From assembly GCF_014640555.1 (NCBI RefSeq), contig NZ_BMHE01000026.1, positions 33,805 to 97,804 of the forward strand: a DNA stretch of 64,000 nucleotides, read 5' to 3'. The number at the start of each line of letters is the position of its first letter. The first letter of the stretch is position 1. Source of the stretch: Paenibacillus marchantiophytorum (GTDB lineage: Bacteria > Bacillota > Bacilli > Paenibacillales > NBRC-103111). Below the pieces are notes generated by a model. The model saw only the letters and a list, made by a program, of their open reading frames with translations, had not been told where the DNA came from and made no database searches. Positions 25,864-34,500 of this stretch are shown piece by piece. Made by a program: the position numbers and the translations under genes.

Positions 25864-25886
25864 AAGTCGGACTGAGCCAAGATAAA

Positions 25887-26546
25887 CTATTTATAAAGAT
25901 AAACAAATAAACTAATGCCCTCTTTTTTGATATGGTAGTTCTTAAATGGCGTTTCTTCTAAAAGTGATTCAAAATCTTTTTTTGTGTAAGCACCTTGCTT
26001 TAGAAAAGTTTTAAATGCAAATTTCACAAAATGCTTGTCAAATCCTTTCATTCCTGTCTGTCTAATCTCATTGTTTATGTCTTCAGAGGTTGCTTCATGA
26101 TTCATGTCGATAATTAGGGATGTTCCACCTTCTTTCAGCACTCGATACATTTCACACAGCGCCTTTGACGGATCCTTAAAGTTCTTGAATGCAGCACTGC
26201 AAACAATAAAATCAAAAAAGTTATCTTCGGATGGTAGATTAGATGCGTTACCTTCCTTAAAATCAACGGAAACATTTGCTTCATTTGCATTATTTTTTTC
26301 TATTTTCACAAAGTCTGCGCTTATCTCCACTCCTGTAACATTAAACCCTTTCTTGGCGAGTTCAATCGACAAATAACCCGGCCCGGGTGCAACTTCCAAA
26401 ATATTAGCCCTTTTGCTCACTAAAGTTGCAATTTCATTCGCATAATCTTGCATTTGAGTCATTCGGCTTTTGCGAGAATTTTTATCATACCACTTTGCAG
26501 TTAAGCCATAAATACCGACATCCTTGTTTTTTCGTTTGTTTTTCAT
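25887..26546 (-). CDS. SAM-dependent methyltransferase, class I
   Basis: A 219-residue Rossmann-fold methyltransferase. Motif I ILEVAPGPGYLSIELAKKG (about residues 48-66) binds S-adenosylmethionine, GVEIS is the acidic strand-2 end, and VCSAAFKNFKDPSKAL with YRVLKEGG follow as in the UbiE/COQ5-like group. The substrate is unknown. The gene is convergent with the efflux gene and has GGAG before its ATG. A 14-bp-arm palindrome overlaps its promoter, so it is probably under a TetR-type repressor that is not encoded next to it. Confidence 0.85.
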   Translation of the reverse strand: MKNKRKNKDVGIYGLTAKWYDKNSRKSRMTQMQDYANEIATLVSKRANILEVAPGPGYLSIELAKKGFNVTGVEISADFVKIEKNNANEANVSVDFKEGNASNLPSEDNFFDFIVCSAAFKNFKDPSKALCEMYRVLKEGGTSLIIDMNHEATSEDINNEIRQTGMKGFDKHFVKFAFKTFLKQGAYTKKDFESLLEETPFKNYHIKKEGISLFVYLYK

Positions 26547-26566
26547 CGTATACCTATATCTCCTTT

Positions 26567-26609
26567 ATAATGAAATCGATTCCTTCTGTATCTTATCGAT
26601 TTCATTATA
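26567..26609 (-). promoter_or_regulatory. Palindromic operator in the methyltransferase promoter
   Basis: Perfect 14-bp arms ATAATGAAATCGAT (26567-26580) and ATCGATTTCATTAT (26595-26608) with a 14-bp centre. On the minus strand the right arm contains a -10 TATAAT (26604-26609), placing the operator over the start site and leader. An RNA hairpin role is the alternative. Confidence 0.65.
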
Positions 26610-26654
26610 TGGGATGGATTAGCGCGCCTGAACCATCCGGCGGATGAAATGCAG

Positions 26655-26795
26655 CTCCGTCTTCAGACGGAGTCGTCTTAATAGCGTAACTAGAGTAACA
26701 AAAAGAATTGGAACAACATGAGCATTTTAGATTAGAAAAAATATTTAGAGGTCCCTATAGAAGGCAGCGGACAGATGGTCTGCTGCTTTTTCTCA
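26655..26795 (+). other. Hairpin-rich non-coding stretch before the Nudix gene
   Basis: A perfect 8-bp hairpin CTCCGTCT/AGACGGAG lies at 26655-26672 without a T tract. A second stem (GCAGCGGAC with GTCTGCTGC) at about 26765-26789 ends in TTTTTC and looks like an intrinsic terminator, though no gene is recognised upstream of it on this strand. Confidence 0.45.
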
Positions 26796-26883
26796 ACTAC
26801 AAAGAAGAGTAATGGGATATAAAGGAATTTGATTGGAGAGTTAGAAGTATATTAACAATAAATTCTAAGATTGGAGAAGTATA

Positions 26884-27348
26884 ATGAGCTATGTAGAAGA
26901 GTTAAGAAAAATTGTAGGCACTATTCCACTAATTCTTGTTGGCTCGGTAGTTATTATTACTGATGAAGAAAATAAAATTTTATTGCAAAAACGAATGCAT
27001 CATCCTGTAGGGCGTTATGGGTTACCTGGCGGGTTAATGGAATTGGGGGAGTCTACAATAGAAACTGCTCAAAGAGAAGTGTATGAAGAGACAGGACTTA
27101 CAGTTAGAAATCTTAAATTAATTGATGTTTTCTCTGGCAAAGAAAATTTTATTAAAGCTCCCAATGGTGATGAATTTTATGTTGTTGTTACTGCTTATTG
27201 GACTAAGGAGTATAGTGGTACTTTAGAAGTTAATGATGAGGAATCAATGAGTTTAGAGTTCTTTAATATCGATGATCTGCCTGAGAACATAGCAAAGAGT
27301 CACAGAGAAATGATAAATAAGTACAGAAATTTGTTAACGAGCAGATAA
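26884..27348 (+). CDS. Nudix hydrolase
   Basis: A 154-residue pyrophosphohydrolase. The Nudix box GGLMELGESTIETAQREVYEE (about residues 50-70) continues TGLTV and matches GX5EX7REUXEEXGU fully. It resembles the ADP-ribose/nucleoside-diphosphate group of small Bacillus Nudix enzymes, but the substrate cannot be assigned. GGAGAAG precedes the ATG. The gene is AT-richer than its neighbours. Confidence 0.85.
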   Translation: MSYVEELRKIVGTIPLILVGSVVIITDEENKILLQKRMHHPVGRYGLPGGLMELGESTIETAQREVYEETGLTVRNLKLIDVFSGKENFIKAPNGDEFYVVVTAYWTKEYSGTLEVNDEESMSLEFFNIDDLPENIAKSHREMINKYRNLLTSR

Positions 27349-27397
27349 GTCTTGATGAAACTGAAATTTTCTCCAGTTACTTCTATCTAAACCCAAG

Positions 27398-27427
27398 GGC
27401 TGCCGACAGCAATATATCGGCAGCCTT
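27398..27427 (+). terminator. Probable terminator after Nudix gene
   Basis: A perfect stem GGCTGCCGA/TCGGCAGCC with a 10-nt loop. The following T tract is weak (TTCACT), so confidence is moderate. Confidence 0.5.
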
Positions 27428-27614
27428 CACTCCGTTAGGAACATGCTTCATGCAATGATTCGAACAATAGAGAAGGTAATCCAATTGAGCAATTTGGTTA
27501 TTTCGTGAGCTTTATTCGAAAAAACAGGCGAATTGAAGTACTTGATCCTTACTACTAAATGAGGTATATTATTTTTACATTGACATTACAGAAGGTCTAA
27601 AAAAAGGAGGCGCC

Positions 27615-28217
27615 ATGTCACCACGTACCAAAGAACAGAATGATGCGATCCGGGAGATGCGGATGGACCAAATTATGCAAGCGGCTGCGGAAGTATATTT
27701 GGAGAAGGGCATTCAATTGGAAATACGCGATGTTGCAGTCAAGGCAGAGCTCGGCTACGGAACCGTGTATCATTACTACAAAAATAAGCACATGTTGTTG
27801 GAAGATTTACTGTGGGATGCCCTGAATCGAACAGAGTCGGCAGTGATGCCCGCTTTGACGGGGGACAGCGACAGTTTGTTTAAAGCGGAGTCATACTCCA
27901 GGTTGCTTCTGCGGGAGTGTATCAAGGATCCTTCTGTATTTATTTTGTTAAAAACGGTTGCAGATAATTTCCATCACTTCCCGGGAAACAGGTTCATTAA
28001 GCTATTTGCCGATTTTCAGGAACGGATCTATTTGCCGTTTGTGGAAACGATTCGTGAAGGAATCGGTTCCAAATCACCGGAGAAAACAGCTAATCTGATA
28101 TTTGGCTCGCTTGTTGGCTGCGCAGCATTGAACATCCACCACAATATGCGCAGCGAGATGGATGTGGAAGGGTTCGTCGACATGATTTTTTTAGGCATAC
28201 AGTCAAAGGAGAGATGA
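27615..28217 (+). CDS. TetR-family regulator
   Basis: A 200-residue regulator with an N-terminal TetR helix-turn-helix: IRDVAVKAELGYGTVYHYYKNKHMLLEDLL (about residues 38-67). The C-terminal domain is helical and ligand-specific. The ribosome site AAAGGAGG is strong. Its stop overlaps the region of the methionine aminopeptidase start, so both are on one transcript. I see no clear palindrome in the 120 bp upstream. Confidence 0.87.
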   Translation: MSPRTKEQNDAIREMRMDQIMQAAAEVYLEKGIQLEIRDVAVKAELGYGTVYHYYKNKHMLLEDLLWDALNRTESAVMPALTGDSDSLFKAESYSRLLLRECIKDPSVFILLKTVADNFHHFPGNRFIKLFADFQERIYLPFVETIREGIGSKSPEKTANLIFGSLVGCAALNIHHNMRSEMDVEGFVDMIFLGIQSKER

Positions 28218-28222
28218 ATGGC

Positions 28223-28969
28223 ATGGTCATCCTGAAGTCGAGAGCAGAAATTGAAGAAATGAGAAAAGCCGGCGGAATTGTCGCTGCTTTTCATCAAGCA
28301 ATCGCAAGTATGATCCAGCCGGGTGTCACGACGCTCGATATTGAGTCCTTCGCGGTGCGGTTCCTGAAGGAGAATGGCGCCAAGGCTTATACGATAGGCT
28401 ACAACGGCTATCCGTTCGCGACATGTGCGTCTGTCAACGACGTCATTGCACATGGTTTTCCGAACCGGAAGCCGCTCAAGGAAGGTGATATCGTCACAAT
28501 TGACATCGTCGCGGAAGCGGATGGCTGGATCGGCGATTCAGCTTGGTGTTATGCGGTCGGCGAGGTGTCGGAAGAAGCCCGTAATCTGATGCAGGTAACG
28601 AAGGAATCCTTATATCTGGGTATTGAAAAAGCAGTCGTCGGAAACCGGATCGGCGATGTGATGCATGCGGTTCAAACCCATGCCGAGCGAAACGGATTCT
28701 CGGTGGTGCTCGATCTTCTCGGTCATGGCGTAGGAAGGGAGATGCACGAGGAACCTAATTATACCCACGTCGGGAATCCGGGCAAAGGGTTCCGCTTGAA
28801 GGAAGGGATGGTTTTAACGATCGAGCCGATGCTAAATGCCGGAAAAGCGTTAATGACAATTGACGCCGACGGATGGACCGCCAGAACCGCTGACGGCTCG
28901 CTTTCCGCACAGTACGAGCATACAATTGCCATTACTGCTGATGGCCCGATTATTTTGACCGCACAATAG
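28223..28969 (+). CDS. map: Methionine aminopeptidase, type I (second-copy MapB-like)
   Basis: A 248-residue metallopeptidase that removes the initiator Met. All five metal ligands are visible: Asp94 (TIDIV), Asp105 (IGDSAW), His168 (GHGVG), Glu201 (TIEPM), Glu232 (YEHT), plus His77 (IAHG). I prefer the ATG at 28223, 11 nt after AAGGAG; the ATG at 28214 overlaps the TetR stop but is too close to the ribosome site. The housekeeping map gene normally sits in the ribosomal-protein region, so this TetR-linked copy is probably an inducible paralogue. Confidence 0.88.
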   Translation: MVILKSRAEIEEMRKAGGIVAAFHQAIASMIQPGVTTLDIESFAVRFLKENGAKAYTIGYNGYPFATCASVNDVIAHGFPNRKPLKEGDIVTIDIVAEADGWIGDSAWCYAVGEVSEEARNLMQVTKESLYLGIEKAVVGNRIGDVMHAVQTHAERNGFSVVLDLLGHGVGREMHEEPNYTHVGNPGKGFRLKEGMVLTIEPMLNAGKALMTIDADGWTARTADGSLSAQYEHTIAITADGPIILTAQ

Positions 28970-29020
28970 AGGAGATATAATAGATGTCTCAAAATATTAA
29001 TGTACCGAATTTCATGAAGA

Positions 29021-29060
29021 GAGCAACACGAAGTGTAGATACTCGTGTTGCTCTTTGTTC
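29021..29060 (+). terminator. Terminator after map
   Basis: An 11-bp perfect stem GAGCAACACGA/TCGTGTTGCTC with an 11-nt loop, then TTTGTTCT. A 31-codon ORF (28984-29079, preceded by GAGGAG) runs through it. I treat that ORF as chance because the hairpin fills a third of it. Confidence 0.7.
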
Positions 29061-29116
29061 TAAGATGCTGACTTCTTAACGACTGGGACTAAGCTCTTAA
29101 TAAGGAGATGTCTATT

Positions 29117-29368
29117 TTGCTATTTATTATTCAAAGCTTAATTGGTTTCTTATTATTGTTTGTAATAGAATTCACAATTTTCGGGAAATTAACCACTTTT
29201 ATTATAGTAATTTCCTATCTAGTGATGTCAGGAGTTTTTATTGTTAAAGACTTCCGAACTTACGAAAACAATAAGACTAATTTCTATAACTATCTTGTAT
29301 GGTATGTAGTTGTAATGATAACGGTTGTGTTACAACTGACAATAGGTGATAAAATAAAACTCCCTTAG
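29117..29368 (+). CDS. Small integral membrane protein of unknown function
   Basis: An 83-residue hydrophobic protein with three probable membrane segments (about residues 1-20, 27-45, 60-78) and a short charged loop KDFRTYENNKTN. No family recognised. The start is a TTG at 29117, 9 nt after AAGGAG. The ATG at 29108 touches the ribosome site and is unlikely to be used. It follows the map terminator and has no clear partner. Confidence 0.6.
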   Translation: MLFIIQSLIGFLLLFVIEFTIFGKLTTFIIVISYLVMSGVFIVKDFRTYENNKTNFYNYLVWYVVVMITVVLQLTIGDKIKLP

Positions 29369-29380
29369 TTTTTCTGAGAT

Positions 29381-29585
29381 ATAAATAGATTTATTACTTG
29401 ATTCCTTTGCACGGGAAAGGACGATTAACTTCCAGCTGAGTCAGCCGCTAACTGGCAATAAACAACTGTTAACCGACTGGCTAGGGATAGGATTGCTGAC
29501 TCCGCTGGCTGCAATTTACTGCGTGGTTTTAGGCATAGCTATACTTAGAAAAGGATTGAGTCAATACGAAGGAGCGGGCAACTGA
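29381..29585 (+). pseudogene. C-terminal fragment of an ABC-2-type permease
   Basis: An open frame without start codon or ribosome site encodes about 67 residues, including GLLTPLAAIYCVVLGIAILR then KGLSQYEGAGN and a stop. A hydrophobic helix preceded by LTDWLGIGLLTPL is the ending typical of ABC-2 export permeases. The rest of the gene is gone. A normal terminator still follows the stop, which fits a truncated ancestral gene. Confidence 0.4.
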
Positions 29586-29602
29586 AGCCCGCTCTTTGTT
29601 TA
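29572..29602 (+). terminator. Terminator at the end of the permease fragment
   Basis: A perfect stem GAGCGGGC/GCCCGCTC with a 7-nt loop spans the fragment's stop codon and is followed by TTTGTTT. Confidence 0.7.
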
Positions 29603-29617
29603 CCTTATAACATTAGC

Positions 29618-31354
29618 TCAATCCAATTCTGCGCGAGTGAACAGATCTTGAATAAGTACCTTATCCTCACAGGCAAATTTGAACGCCCTTGCGAACTGTT
29701 CTACAGCGGCTCCATTACTCGAGTAGGCACAGAACATATCTGCTTCCGGGTCAAAATGAATCGTGTCCGCGAGCCCTGGCATCCGCTCATTCAAGAACAC
29801 CGCCGCCAGTGAAGCCCAATCGTAACCGTTGCCTTCGAACCCCTCGTCCGCCCGGGTGTCGAATAGTTCGGCCAAATAGCTACCGACCGTCAGAATGACT
29901 GATTTGCCGCCATTTTTCTGTTCCACGAGGATAAAGGGGGCGATATCCTTCGTTTCTCTTGCAGCTGCCGATGCCTGTGCAGCTTCCGCTTCTGCTGAAA
30001 GCTTTGCTATCACCGCACTTCGTGCCTCGTCCGTGAAACGGACAACGCCATTCTCCTGAACGATTAGGCCTCCCGCGATCCGCCCATCCAGCCAATCGCT
30101 GATGAAGCCGGGAGCATATCCTCCTTGGCCGAACTCGCCGCCGAAAGCGATCATTTGATCATAGGTATCCAGATACTGTTGACGGCTGGTAGTCGGGTAA
30201 GCGTTGGTGTATAGCCAGAACTGCACATCGTACATGAGATGAGACCGCTCATCCGCATGAAATGAGAAATGATCCTTCTCCTGGACGATCCGGGTACAAA
30301 CGCTGCGTATTTTGGACTCCAGCCCATCCACCTCAGAGGCCTGACCGCAGAGTTCCGTGAGCAGTGGAGAGAATTGTCCTTCAGCCACTTTGCGCAGATC
30401 GTTTTCTTTATCTTCTTCAGAAGTGTCGTAATCCTCATCATTCACCAGACCGCGGATGAAAGTCTCGAAGTTCGGTGCCAAGTATGTTATCTCGTAATCA
30501 TCTTCTTGATCGACATGGATGACTGCAGGTTCGCCGTCCTTCCCACAGTGACGGTAATCCAGCATCACGACATCGTGCCCTGCCGAAGGGCAGTCACAGA
30601 TGACCACGCCGATATCCGGATAACCCCACTCTTCAATCATGAACGGACTGCCGAGATCACCGCAGATCGAGTAGCTTTTGTCGCGGCCGATCCCCATAAT
30701 TCCCGTGATTGCAATATGATCCTCAGCCCATGAGGTAGCTTCATCTGTCGGGAAGGAAGTATGATGGGGAACGCCACCGTTCTGATGCTTCATCAGAGCA
30801 ATATAGGCTGCCGGCAGCTTATAGCCGAGTTCTTCTTCTACAGAAGAAATCAGCTCATCCGTAGGCGGATCAGAGACATATTGTTCTCTGGCATACTTAC
30901 TGTCTTCCCAGAAACTGTCGAGATCCATACCTTCAAAAGGGACTGCTCCTGGGTCTTTCTGTTGTTGGCTGAGCCTGCGCAGGGATTCAGCCTTTTGTTG
31001 TTTTTGCCATTTGCTATGGCTCCAGTCCAGCAATCTGGCTGAATGCTGATCGCCAGGATCCAGCTCTAGCGCGGTGCTTAGCACACCTGCTGCTTCCTCA
31101 TACCGCTTCATATAATAATAGGAATATCCTACGCGAAAATACCACAATGGATCATTTTTTCCTTGCTCTGCAATAAAAGCAAACTGTTCCAGTGCTTTCT
31201 CATACAAACTCAGATTGTTATAAGCCCGACCCATACTGCTGATCATGTCGTAATCCCTGTCCGCTGGAGGTATCTTCATCAGAGTGTCTACGATCTGCTG
31301 ATGTTCATCATCCTCGTGCCACCGCATGATCTGTGCGCTTAGTTCTTGTTCCAT
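29618..31354 (-). CDS. TPR plus SMI1/KNR4 (SUKH) domain protein
   Basis: A 578-residue cytoplasmic protein. Residues about 1-125 form tetratricopeptide-like repeats (YEKALEQFAFIAEQGKNDPLWYFRVGYSYYY, YEEAAGVLSTALELDPGD). About 165-305 is an SMI1/KNR4 domain starting ELISSVEEELGYKLPAAYIALMKHQNGG and including DYRHCGKDGEPAVIHVDQE. Residues 320-578 are not recognised. SUKH domains often act as immunity proteins against secreted toxins, but no toxin gene is adjacent, so a housekeeping or orphan immunity role both remain open. GGGAGG lies 12 nt before the ATG. Confidence 0.75.
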   Translation of the reverse strand: MEQELSAQIMRWHEDDEHQQIVDTLMKIPPADRDYDMISSMGRAYNNLSLYEKALEQFAFIAEQGKNDPLWYFRVGYSYYYMKRYEEAAGVLSTALELDPGDQHSARLLDWSHSKWQKQQKAESLRRLSQQQKDPGAVPFEGMDLDSFWEDSKYAREQYVSDPPTDELISSVEEELGYKLPAAYIALMKHQNGGVPHHTSFPTDEATSWAEDHIAITGIMGIGRDKSYSICGDLGSPFMIEEWGYPDIGVVICDCPSAGHDVVMLDYRHCGKDGEPAVIHVDQEDDYEITYLAPNFETFIRGLVNDEDYDTSEEDKENDLRKVAEGQFSPLLTELCGQASEVDGLESKIRSVCTRIVQEKDHFSFHADERSHLMYDVQFWLYTNAYPTTSRQQYLDTYDQMIAFGGEFGQGGYAPGFISDWLDGRIAGGLIVQENGVVRFTDEARSAVIAKLSAEAEAAQASAAARETKDIAPFILVEQKNGGKSVILTVGSYLAELFDTRADEGFEGNGYDWASLAAVFLNERMPGLADTIHFDPEADMFCAYSSNGAAVEQFARAFKFACEDKVLIQDLFTRAELD

Positions 31355-31460
31355 CGTTGCCGTCTGCCTCCCAAGTGAAAATATGATTTTCTCTATTTTA
31401 CCAGAGAGAGGGTTGTGATTGGAAATGTTTACCGGTATTACGAAATCTGCCTCGCGCGGA

Positions 31461-31641
31461 AAGGGAACTACAGGGCTCTATTCTAGCGAAAAGTGGCATT
31501 ATAGGGAGGGAGGGGAACTACAGGGCGCTATTTTGCTGTTTGCTGGGAAATTTAGCTGATTTCGCGGAAATAAGACCCTGTAGTTCCGCTATGACCCTTG
31601 CATCCCTGCTTTTTGCCTAAATAGCGTCCTCTAGTTCCCTT
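31461..31641. repeat. Intergenic palindromic repeat R1, copy 3
   Basis: It starts AAGGGAACTACAGGGCTCTA, has a second unit GGGGAACTACAGGGCGCTAT (31512) and ends with inverted units GACCCTGTAGTTCC and ATAGCGTCCTCTAGTTCCCT. It is more diverged from copies 1 and 2 in its middle than they are from each other. The following 218 bp (31642-31859) hold nothing I recognise. Confidence 0.7.
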
Positions 31642-31859
31642 ACTGGGTTTTGCCCTTAGAAGAGGCTGATCTAGTAGACTGCCGGTGATAAACCCATTGG
31701 CCTGTTGCGCCAACGAAGAACGTTAGTTCAACAAAACAAGGAGCAGTTTGCCACAGCAACTGATTGTTAGGGCAGGTGAAAACTGGATTCATAAAATATG
31801 TAAAAATACCGATACATAAACAGAATGATTTTTTATAGATAAGATGGTCTAATTAATAA

Positions 31860-31966
31860 GTTAGGCGGGCGATTGCTGGAAACACAGCAGATGGCAAATT
31901 AAATAAGCAATGGACGCTTATTAGCTCTTTGAACCAGAACTGAGCTTTACGGTATTGAATCCATAA
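31860..31966 (+). pseudogene. 3' remnant of a second ricin-domain glycosidase gene
   Basis: This stretch aligns closely with the last 100 bp of the GH43 gene at 34216-34312: it encodes TADGKLNKQWT, then SSLNQN, and, after a one-base deletion at the Trp codon, SFTVLNP-stop. Only the C-terminal end of the ricin-type domain is present. It is the scar of a tandem paralogue or of a duplication at this locus. Confidence 0.7.
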
Positions 31967-32084
31967 TATTTTTACCAGACGGATCGACAGCGATCTGTCC
32001 GATGTTCATCTTTTGTTGAATAAGTTTATATTTCGTTGCGTTGCTCCATATGAAATTTGTCGAAAAATCTATACAATGAACAAT

Positions 32085-32099
32085 ATGAAAGCGCTTCAT
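32085..32099 (+). promoter_or_regulatory. Candidate catabolite-responsive element (cre)
   Basis: ATGAAAGCGCTTCAT matches the Bacillus cre consensus WTGNAANCGNWNNCW at all but one position. It lies 102 bp before the GH43 start, where CcpA could repress when preferred sugars are available. Confidence 0.5.
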
Positions 32100-32200
32100 A
32101 TTATTGAGAGGGGGGACTTTTTAAAGGGCGTATTGGAGTGGATTCCTATTTCATTGTTTTCAATTTCATCAATTTACACCAAGGAGAGGTGCATTCCCTC

Positions 32201-34312
32201 ATGAAGCAAGAGCATAACTTTTCACTACCTCATGTATCGACAAAAATAGTGACGGTTCTGTTAGCCGCACTAATTGCAATTACGACCTTCGTTGTCGCAC
32301 AGCCAGCGAGTGCGTCGTCGTCACAAATTTCAAACGCTGTTGATAAGTACGCTGCGGACGGTGAGCAGATCTGGTCCCAAGGCGGTTGGATGATGAAAGA
32401 AGGAGATACGTATTATTGGTACGGCGGGGATCTTTCTCAACCTAAGACTTTGCCAGACGGGACAGATAATACAGCAAAATGGGAAAAGAGAGTTAGTGCC
32501 TACACGTCGACAGATCTCGTTAACTGGACAGCGTATAGGCGTATTGTCGACTTTCCTTCCATTGATACTTATCGTACAGCGCACCCTGGTACAACAGTTC
32601 CTGCATTTGATAAAAATAATTGGTTCGGCAGACCGGTGGTCCAGTATAACAGCGTAATCGGTAAATATGTGATGTTTTTGGAATGGAAATATCCTGGCGG
32701 ATACCGCAATGCCATTTCCATCTGGTATAGTGATTCACCCGTAAGTCAGTTCGAATTCCAAAAGCTCATTCCTAACCCAGGCGGTTATTATGGAAATGGG
32801 GATCTCGGTTCGTTCTTCACCGATGATGACGGAGTTACGTACATGACGCAAACCGTTGATTGGAAACTGACTTCAAGTGGCACGCCTGATTATAATTCCG
32901 GGATTTATATCGGCAGAGTGGACACAACACTGAATGCCAATAATGAATATGAAATCAGTATCACGCGCGTTAAACTGTTGGAGTCGTCAGCTCCTTATAA
33001 AGAAGCGACTACCTTGTTCAAAGTAGGTTCCAAGTATTACCTGTTGGCTTCCCAGACCAATGGTTGGAGATCCAGCCAAACTTATTACTATACAGCAGAC
33101 AGTGTAACCGGTGATTGGAGTTCATCTGCCAAGGTTGGGACAACCTCGTGGCAAGGCTCTACCTACGACAGGACTAGCCCTACGGGTTCGAATTCGTTCG
33201 ATACGCAATTCGACCAAATCCTTCCGATTCAAGGAACAGCCGGAATGATGTATCTGTTTATCGGCGACCGTTGGAACAATTTGAAAGAGAGTGACGGTAC
33301 TTTTGGAAGTTATGGACCTGGTCGTAACCAATGGTATCCTCTGACTTTCGATAGCAGCGGCAAGCCAATTATTAACGGGTATCAACAATGGTATACGGAC
33401 CTGACTGCTGGAACATGGAGCCCGACAGCTCCTGCAGCTCCTATTAACACGCAGTTAACCTATGCGATTGTGAACAGCAATTCCAGTAAGGCGCTTGCCA
33501 TTACAAATGATCTTACGACAGCTGACGCGACACTCCAGCAGCGGGCATATACCGGCGCAGCCAGCCAGTCCTGGAAATTCGTCGATGCTGGATCAGGTTA
33601 TTACAGAATTCAAAATACGAACAGCGGATTGTTCATGGACATCCGAAACGCATCGACGGCAAGTGGCGGATATAGCATCCAATGGACGGCTAGCAACAAC
33701 AATAGTCAGCAGTGGCAGCTCATCGACGCAGGGAGCGGTTACTATAAAATCAAGAATCGTAACAGCGGCAAGGTGCTAGGCATGAGTAATGGTTCGACAG
33801 ACGACAGTGCAGCTGTCATCCAATGGGAAGAAGCAGGCTCGGCGAACCAAACGTGGCGCTTCGACGCGGTTGCTCCAATTGATCTGACCAAGACGTATTC
33901 GATTCTAAATCGCAATAGCAGCAAATCTTTGGGGACAGTAGGAAACGCTACGGTTACAAGTACGAATATCGAACAGCGAACCTATACAGGCGCGGCAAGC
34001 CAATCCTGGCAGTTCGAGTACACTAACGGCTACTATAAAATTAAAAATGTCAACAGCGGTACATACATGGATATTGCCAGCTCTGCCACATTCAGCGGCG
34101 CGAATAGCGTCATTCATACAGCAAGCAGCTCCAATAGCCAGCTTTGGCAGCTTGTTGACGTAGGCGGCAGCTTCTACAAACTGAAAAATGTTAACAGCGG
34201 CCTAATGCTCGGCATCGATGCTGGCAGCACAGCAGATGGCAAATTGAATAAACAGTGGACACCATCTAGCTCTCTGAACCAGAACTGGAGTTTTACGGTT
34301 CTCAATCCTTAA
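32201..34312 (+). CDS. Secreted GH43 galactanase-like hydrolase with two ricin-type domains
   Basis: A 703-residue exported enzyme. A signal peptide (about 1-40, ending AQPASASS) is followed by a five-bladed GH43 domain to about residue 400 (MKEGDTYYWYGGD, GSFFTDDDGVTYMTQTVDWK, SPTGSNSFDTQFDQI), which by motif looks like the exo-beta-1,3-galactanase branch (GH43_24). Two ricin-like beta-trefoil domains follow (about 415-555 and 560-703) with repeated QSWKF/QQWQL units. The ATG at 32201 follows AAGGAGAGG; the in-frame ATG at 32138 lacks a site. It would degrade galactan outside the cell and feed the importer downstream. The subfamily is inferred. Confidence 0.82.
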   Translation: MKQEHNFSLPHVSTKIVTVLLAALIAITTFVVAQPASASSSQISNAVDKYAADGEQIWSQGGWMMKEGDTYYWYGGDLSQPKTLPDGTDNTAKWEKRVSAYTSTDLVNWTAYRRIVDFPSIDTYRTAHPGTTVPAFDKNNWFGRPVVQYNSVIGKYVMFLEWKYPGGYRNAISIWYSDSPVSQFEFQKLIPNPGGYYGNGDLGSFFTDDDGVTYMTQTVDWKLTSSGTPDYNSGIYIGRVDTTLNANNEYEISITRVKLLESSAPYKEATTLFKVGSKYYLLASQTNGWRSSQTYYYTADSVTGDWSSSAKVGTTSWQGSTYDRTSPTGSNSFDTQFDQILPIQGTAGMMYLFIGDRWNNLKESDGTFGSYGPGRNQWYPLTFDSSGKPIINGYQQWYTDLTAGTWSPTAPAAPINTQLTYAIVNSNSSKALAITNDLTTADATLQQRAYTGAASQSWKFVDAGSGYYRIQNTNSGLFMDIRNASTASGGYSIQWTASNNNSQQWQLIDAGSGYYKIKNRNSGKVLGMSNGSTDDSAAVIQWEEAGSANQTWRFDAVAPIDLTKTYSILNRNSSKSLGTVGNATVTSTNIEQRTYTGAASQSWQFEYTNGYYKIKNVNSGTYMDIASSATFSGANSVIHTASSSNSQLWQLVDVGGSFYKLKNVNSGLMLGIDAGSTADGKLNKQWTPSSSLNQNWSFTVLNP

Positions 34313-34322
34313 TTTGAAAGTG

Positions 34323-34354
34323 ACCGGGGACATTTACACGTCTCCGGTTTTTTA
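34323..34354 (+). terminator. Terminator after the GH43 gene
   Basis: The stem ACCGGGGAC/GTCTCCGGT (one G-U) with an 8-nt loop runs into six Ts. Confidence 0.85.
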
Positions 34355-34500
34355 TTTCTGATAAAATAGTTGATACCATACCCTTTTTCGTTGTTTACCT
34401 GTATATTCTAGACTCGCACGTATACTCTAAACTGAAATATAACGTTCTGCGTTTAACCGTATCTCTGACACTATTTAAATCGTAGAAGGGTTGACTTTAT

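Noticed and set aside
28984..29079. 31-aa ORF after map
   Set aside because: It has a ribosome-site-like GAGGAG, but the map terminator hairpin occupies its second half.
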